Source: Azophilus sp026709365 (lineage in GTDB: Bacteria; Pseudomonadota; Gammaproteobacteria; Pseudomonadales; Azotimanducaceae). From it: a DNA stretch of 64,000 nt. Where the stretch lies: positions 1,860,001-1,924,000 of the forward strand of contig OZ241345.1 in the NCBI GenBank assembly GCA_965200175.1, written 5' to 3'. The translations under genes and the position numbers were made by a program. Numbering within the stretch: the stretch's first letter is position 1; every line of letters starts with the position of its first letter. Shown piece after piece: positions 1 to 8,775 of this stretch. Below the pieces are notes generated by a model. That model was not told where the DNA came from, did not search any database, and was given only the letters and a program-made list of their open reading frames with translations.

Positions 1-126
1 GACCCTCCCGGCCTGACCACCACAAGACCCAATGAGCAGATCTACAACCTGCGTCCGGGTTACGATGGACTGGTACATGACATCCGTGGGCGGCAGCTGT
101 ACGCCCGCTTCCGGTACGCATTCTAA
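1..126 (+). CDS. C-terminal end of a TonB-dependent receptor (partial)
   Basis: The first 41 codons are open in frame 1 and stop at a TAA. The peptide ends in GRQLYARFRYAF, an alternating aromatic/basic strand closing in a terminal phenylalanine, which is the signature of the last beta-strand of an outer-membrane beta-barrel recognised by the BAM machinery. The preceding YNLRPGYDGLVHDIRGR fits the penultimate loop of TonB-dependent receptors. The body lies upstream of the window, so the substrate cannot be judged. Other outer-membrane barrels would end similarly, but two more TonB receptors lie in this window. Confidence 0.6.
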   Translation, partial: DPPGLTTTRPNEQIYNLRPGYDGLVHDIRGRQLYARFRYAF

Positions 127-162
127 GGCGGTGGACTTCAGCCCGGCGAGCGCGAGCAGGGG

Positions 163-807
163 ATGCCCCTCGCCCGCCTAGCTGCTGAGATGGGCAGGCT
201 AGGCGCTTGGGCTTGCGCCCTCATTGTGATGCTGGGGGCGCAGCCCGCCCTCGCCCACCCGCACGAGCGACTCGCCGAGTGCCTCGATTGGGACGAACCG
301 GGGCGCCGGCTTGCCTGTTTCGAGCAGGCCGTGGCAGCACCCGGCAGCGATCGTCAACAGCGGGCCGTGGCGAAGCGACCCAGCAACATCGAGCCATCCG
401 CTCCCAACACGGAATCATCAGCCGCCGATGCCCAGGGCGCTGTTTCGGCTGCGAAGCAAACGGTCATGGAGACGCATGGCGGCCTGTCGGCAGCGCTTGA
501 GCAAAGCCCCGATGGCCCCAATGCCGGGCCGGCATCCGCCGACGTTGCCCGAACAGCCATCGAACCCCGGCCCCATGCCCGGTCCGCATCCGGCGTTCGC
601 GTGACCGTGGTGCGCCTGAGCGCCATAGCGGGCAAGCCAATCGTGTTTTACTTGGCGTCCGGCGAGGTCTGGCAACAAACCCGGCAACGCATGACCAGCC
701 TGCCCGAGCCGCCGTTCGATGCCAGCGTGCGCCGCGGCGCATTCGGCAGCCACCGGCTGCGGGTCACGCAACGCTCCCCCGCCATTGGAATAAGGCGCAT
801 TCGCTAG
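163..807 (+). CDS. Secreted hypothetical protein with a short Cys motif region
   Basis: About 214 residues if translation begins at 163; an in-frame ATG at 190 gives a cleaner signal peptide (MGRLGAWACALIVMLG, then AQPALA). After the signal comes LAECLDWDEPGRRLACFEQ, a two-cysteine motif seen in many small proteobacterial periplasmic proteins of the form C...D...RLACYD. The middle, residues 45-140, is low complexity (Ala, Pro, Ser) and probably disordered. The C-terminus (FYLASGEVWQQT ... RRGAFGSHRLRV) resembles the small beta-rich tail common to that group. No enzymatic residues are apparent. Function unknown; probably periplasmic. Confidence 0.55.
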   Translation: MPLARLAAEMGRLGAWACALIVMLGAQPALAHPHERLAECLDWDEPGRRLACFEQAVAAPGSDRQQRAVAKRPSNIEPSAPNTESSAADAQGAVSAAKQTVMETHGGLSAALEQSPDGPNAGPASADVARTAIEPRPHARSASGVRVTVVRLSAIAGKPIVFYLASGEVWQQTRQRMTSLPEPPFDASVRRGAFGSHRLRVTQRSPAIGIRRIR

Positions 808-811
808 CAGG

Positions 812-1075
812 CCGGCACTCCGCGCCCGCGAAACCTCCACAAATGAACCTTGCCCCTTGCAGCCAAGGTTCGCACTGTGCGCACTCAGAAAACATCGGAA
901 CCCGACCCGCGTAAGGCGCACGGAGTTTCGCGCCAGCGAAACTCCAACGCGCCCGTTCCGCGGGCGCGCAGTGTGCGGGCTCAGAAAAACATCGGAAACT
1001 AGCCTGAGCTGCGAGCGCGGAGTTTCGCGCAGCGAAACTCCATCCGCCTCTCGCCCTCTGGGCGAGAGGCGCGGT
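812..1075. repeat. Composite hairpin repeat array (site 1)
   Basis: The non-coding stretch between 808 and 1149 holds two intact and one degraded unit of a dispersed repeat, in reverse orientation to the copies near 55.8 kb. Perfect hairpins GGAGTTTCGC-(GCCA/GCA)-GCGAAACTCC occur at 922-945 and 1019-1041. A second hairpin, GCCTCTCGCCC-TCT-GGGCGAGAGGC, lies at 1046-1070. The spacer CTCAGAAAACATCGGAAC recurs between units. No gene is seen in this interval. Confidence 0.8.
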
Positions 1076-1149
1076 TGCTTTCCCCGCCACCAATCCGTAC
1101 CTTCCTTAACAGTCAAACGGATAACGCCAATTCCAAGAGGAGGGAGCCA

Positions 1150-2331
1150 ATGGCCGCACTGGACGGCTTGCGCATTTTGGACATGACCCAGTACGAGGCG
1201 GGCACCGCCTGCACCCAGTGCCTGGCTTGGCTGGGCGCCGACGTGGTGAAGGTGGAGGCGCCCGGCACCGGTGACCCAGGCCGCAGCATGATGGGCCTGA
1301 GCGACTACTTCATGGTCTGGAACAGCAACAAGCGCTCCATCGCCCTGAACCTGCGCAGTTCCGAGGGCCGGGACATCCTGCTCAGGATGGCGCCCCACTA
1401 CGACGTCTTCATCGAGAACTACGGCCCGGGCGTGATTGAGAAGCTCGACATCGGCTACGACGCCATGCGGGCGGTCAAGCCGGACATCATCTACGCCCGC
1501 ATCAAGGGCTTCGGGCTGGACGGCCCTTGGGCGGACTACAAATGCTACGACATGGTCGCCCAGGCCGCGGCCGGTGCGTTCTCCATCACCGGCGAACCCG
1601 ACGGGCCACCCATGCGGCCCGGCCCCACCACCGGCGACGCCGGCACCGGGGTGCAGATGGCCCTGGCCATCGCCGCCGCCTACGCGCAGAAGCTCAGGAC
1701 CGGCGAGGGGCAGCTGATCGAGCTGTCGATGCAGGAGGCCATGACCTACTTCCTGCGCACCGCCACCGCCGGCACCAACTTCGGGGAGTGGGCGGCGGCC
1801 CGCACCGGCAGCGGCCCGACGCCGACCATGCGCCTGTACCCCTGCCAAGGCGGCGGCGCCAACGACTACGTTTACGTCATGGCGGTGACGCCGCGCATGT
1901 GGGAAGTGCTGTGCGCCGCCATCGACCGGGAGGACCTGCTTGCCGACCCCCGATTCGCCGACCAGCGGGCGCGGCAAAAGCATCGGCAAGCCCTGGAGGA
2001 GGCCATTGCCGCCTGGACCGCCCAACGCAGCAAGTACGAAGCCATGCAGGCGTTGGCCGAAGCCGGCGTGCCGGCCAGCGCCGTGCTCGACACCAAGGAC
2101 CTCTACCAAAACCCGCATTTGCGCAGCCGCGGCTTCATTCACGAAGTCGATCACCCGGAGAAGGGCAGGATGCGGCTGCTCGGCTGGCCGGCCCGCATGT
2201 CCCGAAGCCATGTACACATCAAGGCGGCGCCCACCTTGGGCGAGCACTCCGCCCAAGTGCTCGCCGAGGACTTGGCCCTTGACGAGGGCTGCATCGCCCA
2301 GCTGATCGAGTCGGGCGTGGTCGGCGGCTAG
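1150..2331 (+). CDS. CaiB/BaiF family (class III) CoA-transferase
   Basis: 393 residues, the usual length of the family. ATG 1150 is chosen because GAGGAGGGAG lies just upstream and the protein then opens with LDGLRILDMTQYEAG, the family's typical N-terminus; earlier in-frame starts fall in repeat DNA. Seen motifs: GADVVKVE (residues 30-37), NSNKRSIALNL (58-68) and GDAGTG with Asp163 at the position of the catalytic Asp of formyl-CoA transferase. It would transfer CoA between organic acids through a glutamyl/aspartyl anhydride mechanism. A hydroxyacyl-CoA lyase gene follows after 50 bp, an arrangement like frc-oxc, so the two probably act on the same acyl-CoA. Substrate unknown. Confidence 0.88.
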   Translation: MAALDGLRILDMTQYEAGTACTQCLAWLGADVVKVEAPGTGDPGRSMMGLSDYFMVWNSNKRSIALNLRSSEGRDILLRMAPHYDVFIENYGPGVIEKLDIGYDAMRAVKPDIIYARIKGFGLDGPWADYKCYDMVAQAAAGAFSITGEPDGPPMRPGPTTGDAGTGVQMALAIAAAYAQKLRTGEGQLIELSMQEAMTYFLRTATAGTNFGEWAAARTGSGPTPTMRLYPCQGGGANDYVYVMAVTPRMWEVLCAAIDREDLLADPRFADQRARQKHRQALEEAIAAWTAQRSKYEAMQALAEAGVPASAVLDTKDLYQNPHLRSRGFIHEVDHPEKGRMRLLGWPARMSRSHVHIKAAPTLGEHSAQVLAEDLALDEGCIAQLIESGVVGG

Positions 2332-2381
2332 CCGCCTTTCACGGCAAAACCGGATCAAAACCCATCCACTAAGGAGTTCTC

Positions 2382-4037
2382 ATGGGGACAATCGACGGCG
2401 CCACCCTGATGGCGCAGAGCTTGAAGCAGCAAGGCGTGGACATGATGTTCGGCATTGTCGGCTTCCCGGTCATCGGCGTGGCGGCGGCGGCGCAGAAGGC
2501 CGGCATCACCTACATCGGCATGCGCAACGAGCAGTCCGCCAGCTACGCCGCCCAAGCCGCAGGCTACCTGACCGGGCGTCCGCAGGCCTGCCTCACCGTG
2601 TCCGGGCCCGGGGTCATTCACGCCTTCGCGGGCCTGGCCAACGCGCAGCAGAACTGCTGGCCAATGATCCTCATCGGCGGCGCCTCGCCGGTTTACCAGA
2701 ACGGCATGGGCGGCTTCCAGGAGGAGCGCCAAGTGCAGCTGGCCGCGCCCTACTGCAAGTACGCCCACGCCATCGAGCATACGGCGCGCATCCCCTACTA
2801 CGTGGAGCAGGCGGTGCGCCACGCCAAGTTCGGCCGTCCCGGCGCCGCCTACCTGGACTTCCCTGACGACATCATCCGCGGCAAGGTGGAGGAGGACCAA
2901 GTGCGCCATGCCACGCCGGTGGGCGAGCCGCCGCGCAGCCAAGCCGACCCCGGCGCCGTGGAGGCGGCGCTGTCCGCCTTGGAGTCCGCCGAGCGGCCCT
3001 TGGTCATCGTCGGCAAGGGCATGGCCTGGTCCCGGGCCGAGGACGAGGTGCGCGCCTTCATCCAGCGCACCCAACTGCCCTTCCTCGCCTCCCCGATGGG
3101 CAAGGGCATCCTGCCCGACGACGATCCGCTGTCCGTGGGCGCCGCCCGCAGCACCGCGCTGCGCGAGGCGGACTTGGTGTTCCTGATGGGCGCCCGGCTC
3201 AACTGGATCATGCACTTCGGCCTGCCGCCGCGCTTCAAGCAAGGCGTGCGGGTGGTGCAGCTGGACGTCGCCGCCGAGGAGATCGGCACCAACGTGCCCG
3301 CCGAAGTGGCCCTGCTCGGCGACGGCAAGGCGGTGGTCGGCCAGTTGAACCAAGCCTTGGATGCACGCCAATGGTTCTACCCGGCGGATGCCGCTTGGCG
3401 CGCCCAACTCAAGGAAAAGGCCGAAGCCAACCTAGCGGCGGTCAAGCCCATGATCGACGACGAATCCAGCCCCATGAACTACTACCGGGCCTATCGCGAC
3501 ATCGAGGCTTGGCTGCCCGAGGACGCGATCATCATCGGCGAAGGGGCCAACACCATGGACATCGGGCGCACTCAGATGGCCAACCGCAGTCCCCGCCACC
3601 GCCTGGACGCCGGCACCTACGGCACCATGGGCATCGGCCTAGGCTTCGCCATTGCCGCCGCGGTCGCCCAGCCGGACAAGCCCATCGTCTCCGTCCAGGG
3701 CGACAGCGCCTTCGGCTTCTCCGGCATGGAGATCGAGACCATGGTGCGCTACAACCTGCCGGTGAAGATGGTGGTGCTCAACAACGGCGGCATCGGCGGC
3801 GGCATCGGCCCGCTGAAGGAGGGCCAGGCTGTGCCGCCGCCCATCCTCACCTACGGCGCCCGCTACGACGGCATGCTGGAGGCGCTGGGCGGCAAGGGGA
3901 TTTACGTGGAGGATCCGGCCGACCTGCGGGCCGCGCTCGACGAGGCGATGGCCTTCGATGGGCCGGCCTTGGTCAACGTGCCCATCCATCCCCAAGCCGG
4001 GCGCAAGCCCCAGCAGTTCGGCTGGCTGACCACCTGA
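2382..4037 (+). CDS. Thiamine-diphosphate enzyme, 2-hydroxyacyl-CoA lyase type
   Basis: 551 residues with an AAGGAG ribosome site 5 nt before ATG. The sequence follows the 2-hydroxyacyl-CoA lyase (HACL1) branch of the oxalyl-CoA decarboxylase family closely: FGIVGFPVIGVA, MRNEQSASYAAQAAGYLTGR with the cofactor-activating Glu50, MGKGILPDD, GARLNWIMHFGLPPR, GANTMDIGRT, GTYGTMGIGLGFAIAAA, and the ThDP/Mg site GDSAFGFSGMEIET...NNGG. The C-terminus QQFGWLTT matches HACL1 but has no peroxisomal signal, as expected in bacteria. Such enzymes cleave 2-hydroxyacyl-CoA to formyl-CoA and an aldehyde; oxalyl-CoA decarboxylation is the alternative. It pairs with the CoA-transferase just upstream. Confidence 0.88.
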   Translation: MGTIDGATLMAQSLKQQGVDMMFGIVGFPVIGVAAAAQKAGITYIGMRNEQSASYAAQAAGYLTGRPQACLTVSGPGVIHAFAGLANAQQNCWPMILIGGASPVYQNGMGGFQEERQVQLAAPYCKYAHAIEHTARIPYYVEQAVRHAKFGRPGAAYLDFPDDIIRGKVEEDQVRHATPVGEPPRSQADPGAVEAALSALESAERPLVIVGKGMAWSRAEDEVRAFIQRTQLPFLASPMGKGILPDDDPLSVGAARSTALREADLVFLMGARLNWIMHFGLPPRFKQGVRVVQLDVAAEEIGTNVPAEVALLGDGKAVVGQLNQALDARQWFYPADAAWRAQLKEKAEANLAAVKPMIDDESSPMNYYRAYRDIEAWLPEDAIIIGEGANTMDIGRTQMANRSPRHRLDAGTYGTMGIGLGFAIAAAVAQPDKPIVSVQGDSAFGFSGMEIETMVRYNLPVKMVVLNNGGIGGGIGPLKEGQAVPPPILTYGARYDGMLEALGGKGIYVEDPADLRAALDEAMAFDGPALVNVPIHPQAGRKPQQFGWLTT

Positions 4038-4103
4038 GCCCTATCCAACTGGAGATGAGGGCTCGGAGCCGTCCACGCGCCAGGAAATCAAGCTGAGGCC
4101 GCG

Positions 4104-4976
4104 CTATGCGCCGTACTGCGCGGCCGATGCGGCGGACAGCGCCGATTCCGTGGCCGGGTCGCCCTGAACGCGCGTGTGCTTCATCACCCGCGCCTGTTGG
4201 CGGTCGTAGGGCCGCGCCCGGTGCAGCACGCAGCGGTTGTCCCAGATCACCAAGTCGCCCACCGACCAACGATGCCGCAAGGTGCGCGGCGGCTGGCAGG
4301 CGAAGTCGGCCAGCTCAGCCAGCAAGCGCTCCGAGGCCTGCTCCGACAGGCCCGGAATGCCGTAGGCGTGGCGACCGATGCAGAGTGCCGGCTGGCCGGT
4401 CACCGGATGGGTCTTGACCAACGGCCGCAACGGCGGCTCGCCTTCGTGGAAGCCGTAGCCGGCGCCCACTTGGGCCCGATGGCCGATCTTGGCTTGGGAG
4501 TGAAACAGCGAGTGGTAGGCGGCCCAGCCCTCGATCCGCGCCCGCATCGCGTCATCCAACGCTTGGTGGGCCGCCCGCATGTCGGCCCATTCAGTCTCGC
4601 CCCCAGCGCTGGGCAGCACATGGGCGGAGAGGATCGACGCCTTGGCGGCAATCGGCATGTAGGAGCTGTCGGTGTGCCAGCCCTCGTTGCCGATGAGCAC
4701 CTGCATTTGATGCTCGCTCTGCGCCAGCAGGCTGCCATCCTTGCGCTGGTTGCTGATCGGCACGATCTCCATGCCGGGCACCAGCTGCTCGACCCGCCCA
4801 AAGCGGGCGCCAAAGGCAACCTGCGCCGCAGCGCTCAGGTGCTGCGCGGGGAAGATGAGTACGGCGTGCTCATGGAATGCGTCTTCCACGGCGCGCCAAG
4901 CCCGCTCACTAAGCGACGCCAAATTGATTCCCGTGATGACGGCGCCCAAGGTGGCGTCGGTTGGCGTGACCTTCAC
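4104..4976 (-). CDS. TauD/TfdA-type Fe(II)/2-oxoglutarate dioxygenase
   Basis: 290 residues, standard length. The facial triad is visible: GWHTDSSY gives His101 and Asp103, and LHRARPYD gives the distal His252, followed by an Arg (RVMKHTRV) that would bind 2-oxoglutarate. The N-terminal GAVITGINLA is the typical family opening. These enzymes hydroxylate small substrates such as taurine, 2,4-D or alpha-hydroxy/keto acids; here no sulfur-transport genes are adjacent, so the substrate is open. The gene is transcribed towards the lyase gene and is followed, 10 bp away on the same strand (upstream), by the Gfa-like gene, so the two may form a short operon. Confidence 0.85.
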   Translation of the reverse strand: MKVTPTDATLGAVITGINLASLSERAWRAVEDAFHEHAVLIFPAQHLSAAAQVAFGARFGRVEQLVPGMEIVPISNQRKDGSLLAQSEHQMQVLIGNEGWHTDSSYMPIAAKASILSAHVLPSAGGETEWADMRAAHQALDDAMRARIEGWAAYHSLFHSQAKIGHRAQVGAGYGFHEGEPPLRPLVKTHPVTGQPALCIGRHAYGIPGLSEQASERLLAELADFACQPPRTLRHRWSVGDLVIWDNRCVLHRARPYDRQQARVMKHTRVQGDPATESALSAASAAQYGA

Positions 4977-4986
4977 CGCGCCGTGC

Positions 4987-5394
4987 TCAGGACTCGCCCA
5001 TCGACGCCATGAACTGCTCGCTGGTCAGACGGGGATGGTCGCCAGCGAAGTCGTAGCCTGCGGGCTTGTCCTCAATGTAGATCTCGCCGGTCAGGCGAAA
5101 GGGCTGCTGGTCGTCGAACGTGCCCACCCAAAGATGGTAGCTGTCGGCTCCCTTCAAGCGGTAGAACAGATTGGCGCCGCACAGGCTGCAAAACCCCCGC
5201 TCCGCCCACTCCGAGGAGTCGTAGCGCTTGATGTGCTCCGCCCCGGAAAACTCAACGCTGCCAACGCCCGCCGCCATGATCGAGGCGCCGGACCAGCGCC
5301 GGCATTGGCTGCAGTGGCAGCTGTGCACGTCCGTCTCGACATCTTCGGCGACGTACGCCACCGCTCCGCATAGGCACCCACCCTTCATGGACAT
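4987..5394 (-). CDS. GFA/CENP-V family zinc protein
   Basis: 135 residues from ATG 5394, chosen because the family begins with the motif GGCLCGAV right after the start; upstream codons run into repeat DNA. Zinc ligands are visible: GGCLCGAV, then SCHCSQCRRW, then FCSLCGANLF, the full set for the two zinc sites of the Mss4-like fold. The family includes S-hydroxymethylglutathione synthase (Gfa), but most members are uncharacterised, so formaldehyde activation is only a possibility. A link to the neighbouring lyase, which can release one-carbon units as formyl-CoA, is speculative. Confidence 0.85.
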   Translation of the reverse strand: MSMKGGCLCGAVAYVAEDVETDVHSCHCSQCRRWSGASIMAAGVGSVEFSGAEHIKRYDSSEWAERGFCSLCGANLFYRLKGADSYHLWVGTFDDQQPFRLTGEIYIEDKPAGYDFAGDHPRLTSEQFMASMGES

Positions 5395-5482
5395 GCTGGC
5401 ATCCTCCAAAGCCGCTCCTGAGCCTTGAGGATACTGCGCCAACCGGCCTCTTGCCACATGCGCGACCTCACGGTCGCGTATG

Positions 5483-5530
5483 GCGTTTCGCTGCGCGAAA
5501 CTCCGCGCCAGCTTAGGCCAGATTCCGAAA
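5483..5530. repeat. Composite hairpin repeat (site 2, single unit)
   Basis: Hairpin GCGTTTCGC-TGC-GCGAAACTCC at about 5483-5504, followed by AGATTCCGAAATGTGTTTGAG, the same spacer consensus seen at sites 1, 4 and 5. It lies between two divergently transcribed genes. Confidence 0.7.
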
Positions 5531-5561
5531 TGTGTTTGAGCCGGCGCACAAAGGCTGGACA

Positions 5562-5978
5562 ATGGCAGCGCCAATCCAACAGAATCGCCGGAAGATGTCC
5601 GTGAAGCGCCAATTCATCACCACCGAGGCCACCATTCGCATGGTGGGCGCCATCACGATCGGCGTGAACCTCAGCAGTGTCCACGCGATGGGCGAAGCCA
5701 ATGACGTCCGCTTCGCGCAATTTGACGCGCGCTTCCAGCAAGTGGACTGGCGGTTCGAGCAGGTGGACCGGCGCTTGGAGCAGATGGAAGCCCGGTTCGA
5801 GAAGCGGTTTGAGCGCATGGAGGCTCGCATTGAAGAAGCCTTGGGGCGCGGCGTGGACGAGGGATTCAGCGAGATGCGCGCCGCCGTCGCCCGCGTGGAG
5901 GGACTGATTCGGGGGTATCACGGCACTCCCCAAACCACCGCCGAGGCACCCGCTCCGCAACCCGACCGCCCCTCATAA
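5562..5978 (+). CDS. Hypothetical coiled-coil protein
   Basis: About 138 residues. ATG 5562 is preferred because AAGG lies 7 nt upstream; starts at 5532 and 5595 are possible. Residues from VRFAQFDARFQQVDWRF to the next helix repeat a seven-residue pattern (xxRFEQVDRRLEQMEARF), which predicts a long amphipathic coiled coil. A mildly hydrophobic stretch (MVGAITIGVNLSSVHAM) precedes it and could be a membrane segment or signal. The tail is Pro-rich. No function can be assigned; proteins of this kind often form homotrimeric coils. Confidence 0.5.
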   Translation: MAAPIQQNRRKMSVKRQFITTEATIRMVGAITIGVNLSSVHAMGEANDVRFAQFDARFQQVDWRFEQVDRRLEQMEARFEKRFERMEARIEEALGRGVDEGFSEMRAAVARVEGLIRGYHGTPQTTAEAPAPQPDRPS

Positions 5979-6002
5979 GCCCCTCACCCGACGGACGGCC
6001 AC

Positions 6003-7697
6003 ATGCGGCAAAGCCAGCTGCTCATTCCGACCCTCAAGGAGGCGCCTGCCGGCGCCGAGATCGCCAGCCACCAGCTTATGCTGCGGGCCGGGCTGGTCCG
6101 TCAGGTGGCTGCGGGGCTCTACACGTGGCTGCCGTTGGGGCTGCGCGTCATCCGGCGCATCGAAGCCATCATTCGGGAGGAGATGGACCGCAGCGGCGCC
6201 CAGGAAGTGCTGATGCCCGTGGTGCAGCCAGCCGAGCTTTGGCAGGAGAGCGGGCGCTGGGACAAGATGGGGCCGGAACTGGCGCGCCTCAGGGACCGCC
6301 ACGAGCGCAGCTTCTGCCTCGGCCCCACCCACGAGGAGATCATCACCGACCTGTTTCGCCGGGAGGTTCAAAGCTATCGGCAAATGCCCTGCAACTTCTA
6401 CCAGATTCAGACCAAGTTTCGGGACGAGGTGCGCCCCCGTTTCGGGGTCATGCGGGCGCGGGAGTTCACCATGAAGGACGCCTACTCCTTCGCCGCCGAC
6501 CAAGCCTCATTCGACGCCACCTACCGTGAAATGCACGAATGCTACAGCCGCATCCTGCGCCGAATGCAGTTGGACTTCCGCGCAGTCATCGCCGACACCG
6601 GCAACATCGGCGGGGCCAACTCCCATGAGTTCCATGTGCTGGCGGAGTCCGGGGAGGACACCATCGCCTACGCCTCCGAAGGCGGCTACGCCGCCAATTT
6701 GGAACGCGCCGCAGCGGCGCCCCCGCCGCCCCGCCCGGCGCCGGGCGAAGCCATGCGCGAGGTGGCCACGCCGGGCATGACCACCATTGCCCAAGTGGCG
6801 CAGTTCCTTGAGGCCCCGGTGGGGCGGTGCCTCAAGGCATTGGCCATTCGCGGCGAGGATGGCCCGGTGCTCGCCATCCTGCGCGGCGACCACCAACTGA
6901 ACGCCGTCAAGGCGCAGAAGCTTGCCGGCATCAAGCAGCCGCTGGAGTTCGCGTCCGAGGCGGAAATCCGCGCCGCCACCGGCGCCGGCCCCGGCTCCAT
7001 CGGCCCCGTTGGCGCGCAGGTTACGGTCTTCGTCGATCGTGAGGCGGCCGCGGTGGCCGACTTCGTCTGCGGCGCCAACCGCGACGGGCGCCACTGGGTC
7101 GGCGTCAACTGGGGCCGCGACCTGCCCTTGGACGAAACCCAAGTGCGCGACCTGCGCAACGTCGCCGTCGGCGACCCGGCGCCCAACGGCCAAGGCGAGC
7201 TGAAGTTCCTGAAGGGCATCGAAGTGGGCCACATCTTCCAACTGGGCGACACCTACAGCCAAGCCATGGGGGCCGCCTTCCTCGACCGCGAAGGCAAGGC
7301 CAGCGTGCCGATCATGGGTTGCTACGGCATGGGCGTCACCCGGCTGGTGGCCGCGGTCATTGAACAGCACCACGATGCCGCGGGCCTGCGCTGGCCGGAG
7401 CCGCTCGCGCCCTTTGACGTTCACGTCCTCGCGCTCAACTACGGCAAGTCGGAATCGGTGCGCGAGGCTGCGGACGGGCTGCTGGCCGAGCTTTCGGCCA
7501 CCGGCATTCAGACGCTGCTCGATGACCGGCCCGAGCGACCCGGCGTGAAGTTCGCCGACGCCGACCTGCTCGGCCTGCCGAAGCGCGTCGTCATCGGTGA
7601 ACGCGGCTTGCAGCAGGGTTGCGTGGAAGTCCGCGCCGGGCATGGCGCGGATTTGGAGCAGGTCGCGCCGGCGGCGGTGAAGGCCCGGTTTTGCTGA
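6003..7697 (+). CDS. proS: Prolyl-tRNA synthetase (bacterial type, with editing domain)
   Basis: 564 residues, the normal size of the bacterial enzyme. Class II motifs are clear: motif 1 region GLYTWLPLGLRVI, motif 2 with GPTHEEIITDLFRREV and FRDEVRPRFGVMRAREFTMKDAYSF, and motif 3 GCYGMGVTRLVAA. The segment from about residue 225 to 385 is the INS (YbaK-like) domain that hydrolyses Ala-tRNA(Pro). The C-terminal anticodon-binding domain starts near APFDVHVLALN. Cytoplasmic and essential. It stands alone, 8 bp from a convergent kinase gene. Confidence 0.97.
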   Translation: MRQSQLLIPTLKEAPAGAEIASHQLMLRAGLVRQVAAGLYTWLPLGLRVIRRIEAIIREEMDRSGAQEVLMPVVQPAELWQESGRWDKMGPELARLRDRHERSFCLGPTHEEIITDLFRREVQSYRQMPCNFYQIQTKFRDEVRPRFGVMRAREFTMKDAYSFAADQASFDATYREMHECYSRILRRMQLDFRAVIADTGNIGGANSHEFHVLAESGEDTIAYASEGGYAANLERAAAAPPPPRPAPGEAMREVATPGMTTIAQVAQFLEAPVGRCLKALAIRGEDGPVLAILRGDHQLNAVKAQKLAGIKQPLEFASEAEIRAATGAGPGSIGPVGAQVTVFVDREAAAVADFVCGANRDGRHWVGVNWGRDLPLDETQVRDLRNVAVGDPAPNGQGELKFLKGIEVGHIFQLGDTYSQAMGAAFLDREGKASVPIMGCYGMGVTRLVAAVIEQHHDAAGLRWPEPLAPFDVHVLALNYGKSESVREAADGLLAELSATGIQTLLDDRPERPGVKFADADLLGLPKRVVIGERGLQQGCVEVRAGHGADLEQVAPAAVKARFC

Positions 7698-7704
7698 GCG
7701 GGGC

Positions 7705-8691
7705 TCAGAGCGTCAAGGGCGGTTCGTCGAGCGCGGCGAGTTGCTCCTTCAAGCCTAGGATGTGCTCCGACCAGTAGCGCGGCGTGTCAAACCAGGGGAA
7801 GGCCAGCGGGAAGGCTGGATCGCTCCAACGACGGCCAATCCAAGCCGCATGGCGCATCATTCTCAGGGTGCGCAACGATTCGATCAGGCGGGTCTCACGC
7901 GAATCGAAGGGATGGAACGCATCGTAGGCCGTGGCCAGCTTGTCGAGCTGCGCGGTGCGTTCGGGCCGCTCGCCGGACAGCAGCATCCACAAGTCCTGAA
8001 TCGGCGGCCCCATCAGGGTGTCGTCGAAATCGACGATGTTGGGCGCTTCATGGCGCCAGAGCACGTTGCCGAGATGACAGTCGCCGTGAATGCGCTGCGT
8101 GACCGCCACGCTCGCCATGACCGGCTCGATGCGATCGAGAAGCTGCCCGGCAACGGCCTCGTAGGCGGCGGTCATCTCTAAGGGGATGAAGTCCCCATCG
8201 AGCAGGAAGCGCATGGCATCAACGCCGAAACGCCCCGCCGTCAAGGTGCCGCGATGGGCGAAGGGCCGCACGGCGCCTGCCGCATGCAGCCTGCCCAAGG
8301 CGCGTCCGATGATCGCCAGCACGCCCGGCGCCTCGATGTCCGGCACCCGGCCCGCTTGGCGGGGAAACACGGCGAAGCGGAAGCCTTCATGCTCGAAGAG
8401 CGTGCGCCCATCCCGCTGCAGCGGGGCGATGCACGGCAGTTCCAGCTCGGCGAGCTCCAGCGTGAAGGCGTGCTCCTCCATGATCGCCTCGCTGCTCCAG
8501 CGGCCAGGCCGGTAGAACTTGGCGACCACCGGATCGCCCTCGTCAATGCCGACTTGGAAGACCCGGTTTTCATAGCTGTTCAGCGCCGTCAGCCCGCCAT
8601 CCGCACGAAACCCGGCACTTTCCAGCGCGTCAAGCGTGAGGTCCGGGGACAGGCCGGCATAGGGGGTCAACTCATCCTGGTCGGTGCGCAC
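7705..8691 (-). CDS. srkA: SrkA (YihE)-like stress-response kinase
   Basis: 328 residues from GTG 8691, which has GGAAGG 8 nt upstream; longer in-frame starts exist (ATG 8745) but overlap the riboswitch region. The fold is that of aminoglycoside phosphotransferase-like kinases: LNSYENRVFQVG (nucleotide loop), VVAKFYRP with the ATP-binding Lys, IHGDCHLGNVLWR (catalytic loop) and IVDFDDTLMGP (metal-binding DFD). These features and the length match SrkA, a Ser/Thr kinase that protects E. coli from Cpx-linked and antimicrobial-induced death. The specific role here is inferred from similarity only. Confidence 0.85.
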   Translation of the reverse strand: MRTDQDELTPYAGLSPDLTLDALESAGFRADGGLTALNSYENRVFQVGIDEGDPVVAKFYRPGRWSSEAIMEEHAFTLELAELELPCIAPLQRDGRTLFEHEGFRFAVFPRQAGRVPDIEAPGVLAIIGRALGRLHAAGAVRPFAHRGTLTAGRFGVDAMRFLLDGDFIPLEMTAAYEAVAGQLLDRIEPVMASVAVTQRIHGDCHLGNVLWRHEAPNIVDFDDTLMGPPIQDLWMLLSGERPERTAQLDKLATAYDAFHPFDSRETRLIESLRTLRMMRHAAWIGRRWSDPAFPLAFPWFDTPRYWSEHILGLKEQLAALDEPPLTL

Positions 8692-8775
8692 AGCAAAGCC
8701 CTTCCGGCAAAGGGCGCAGTCTATCGGATCGACGCGGCATTGCATGTCCGAGGCCCCTCGCCTAGACTGCCCGCA

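Noticed and set aside
418..2358. A 646-codon open frame on the minus strand across the CoA-transferase gene
   Set aside because: It is the antisense of a recognisable CoA-transferase in GC-rich DNA; no family marks, no ribosome site, and composition (Gly/His/Arg-rich) typical of shadow frames.
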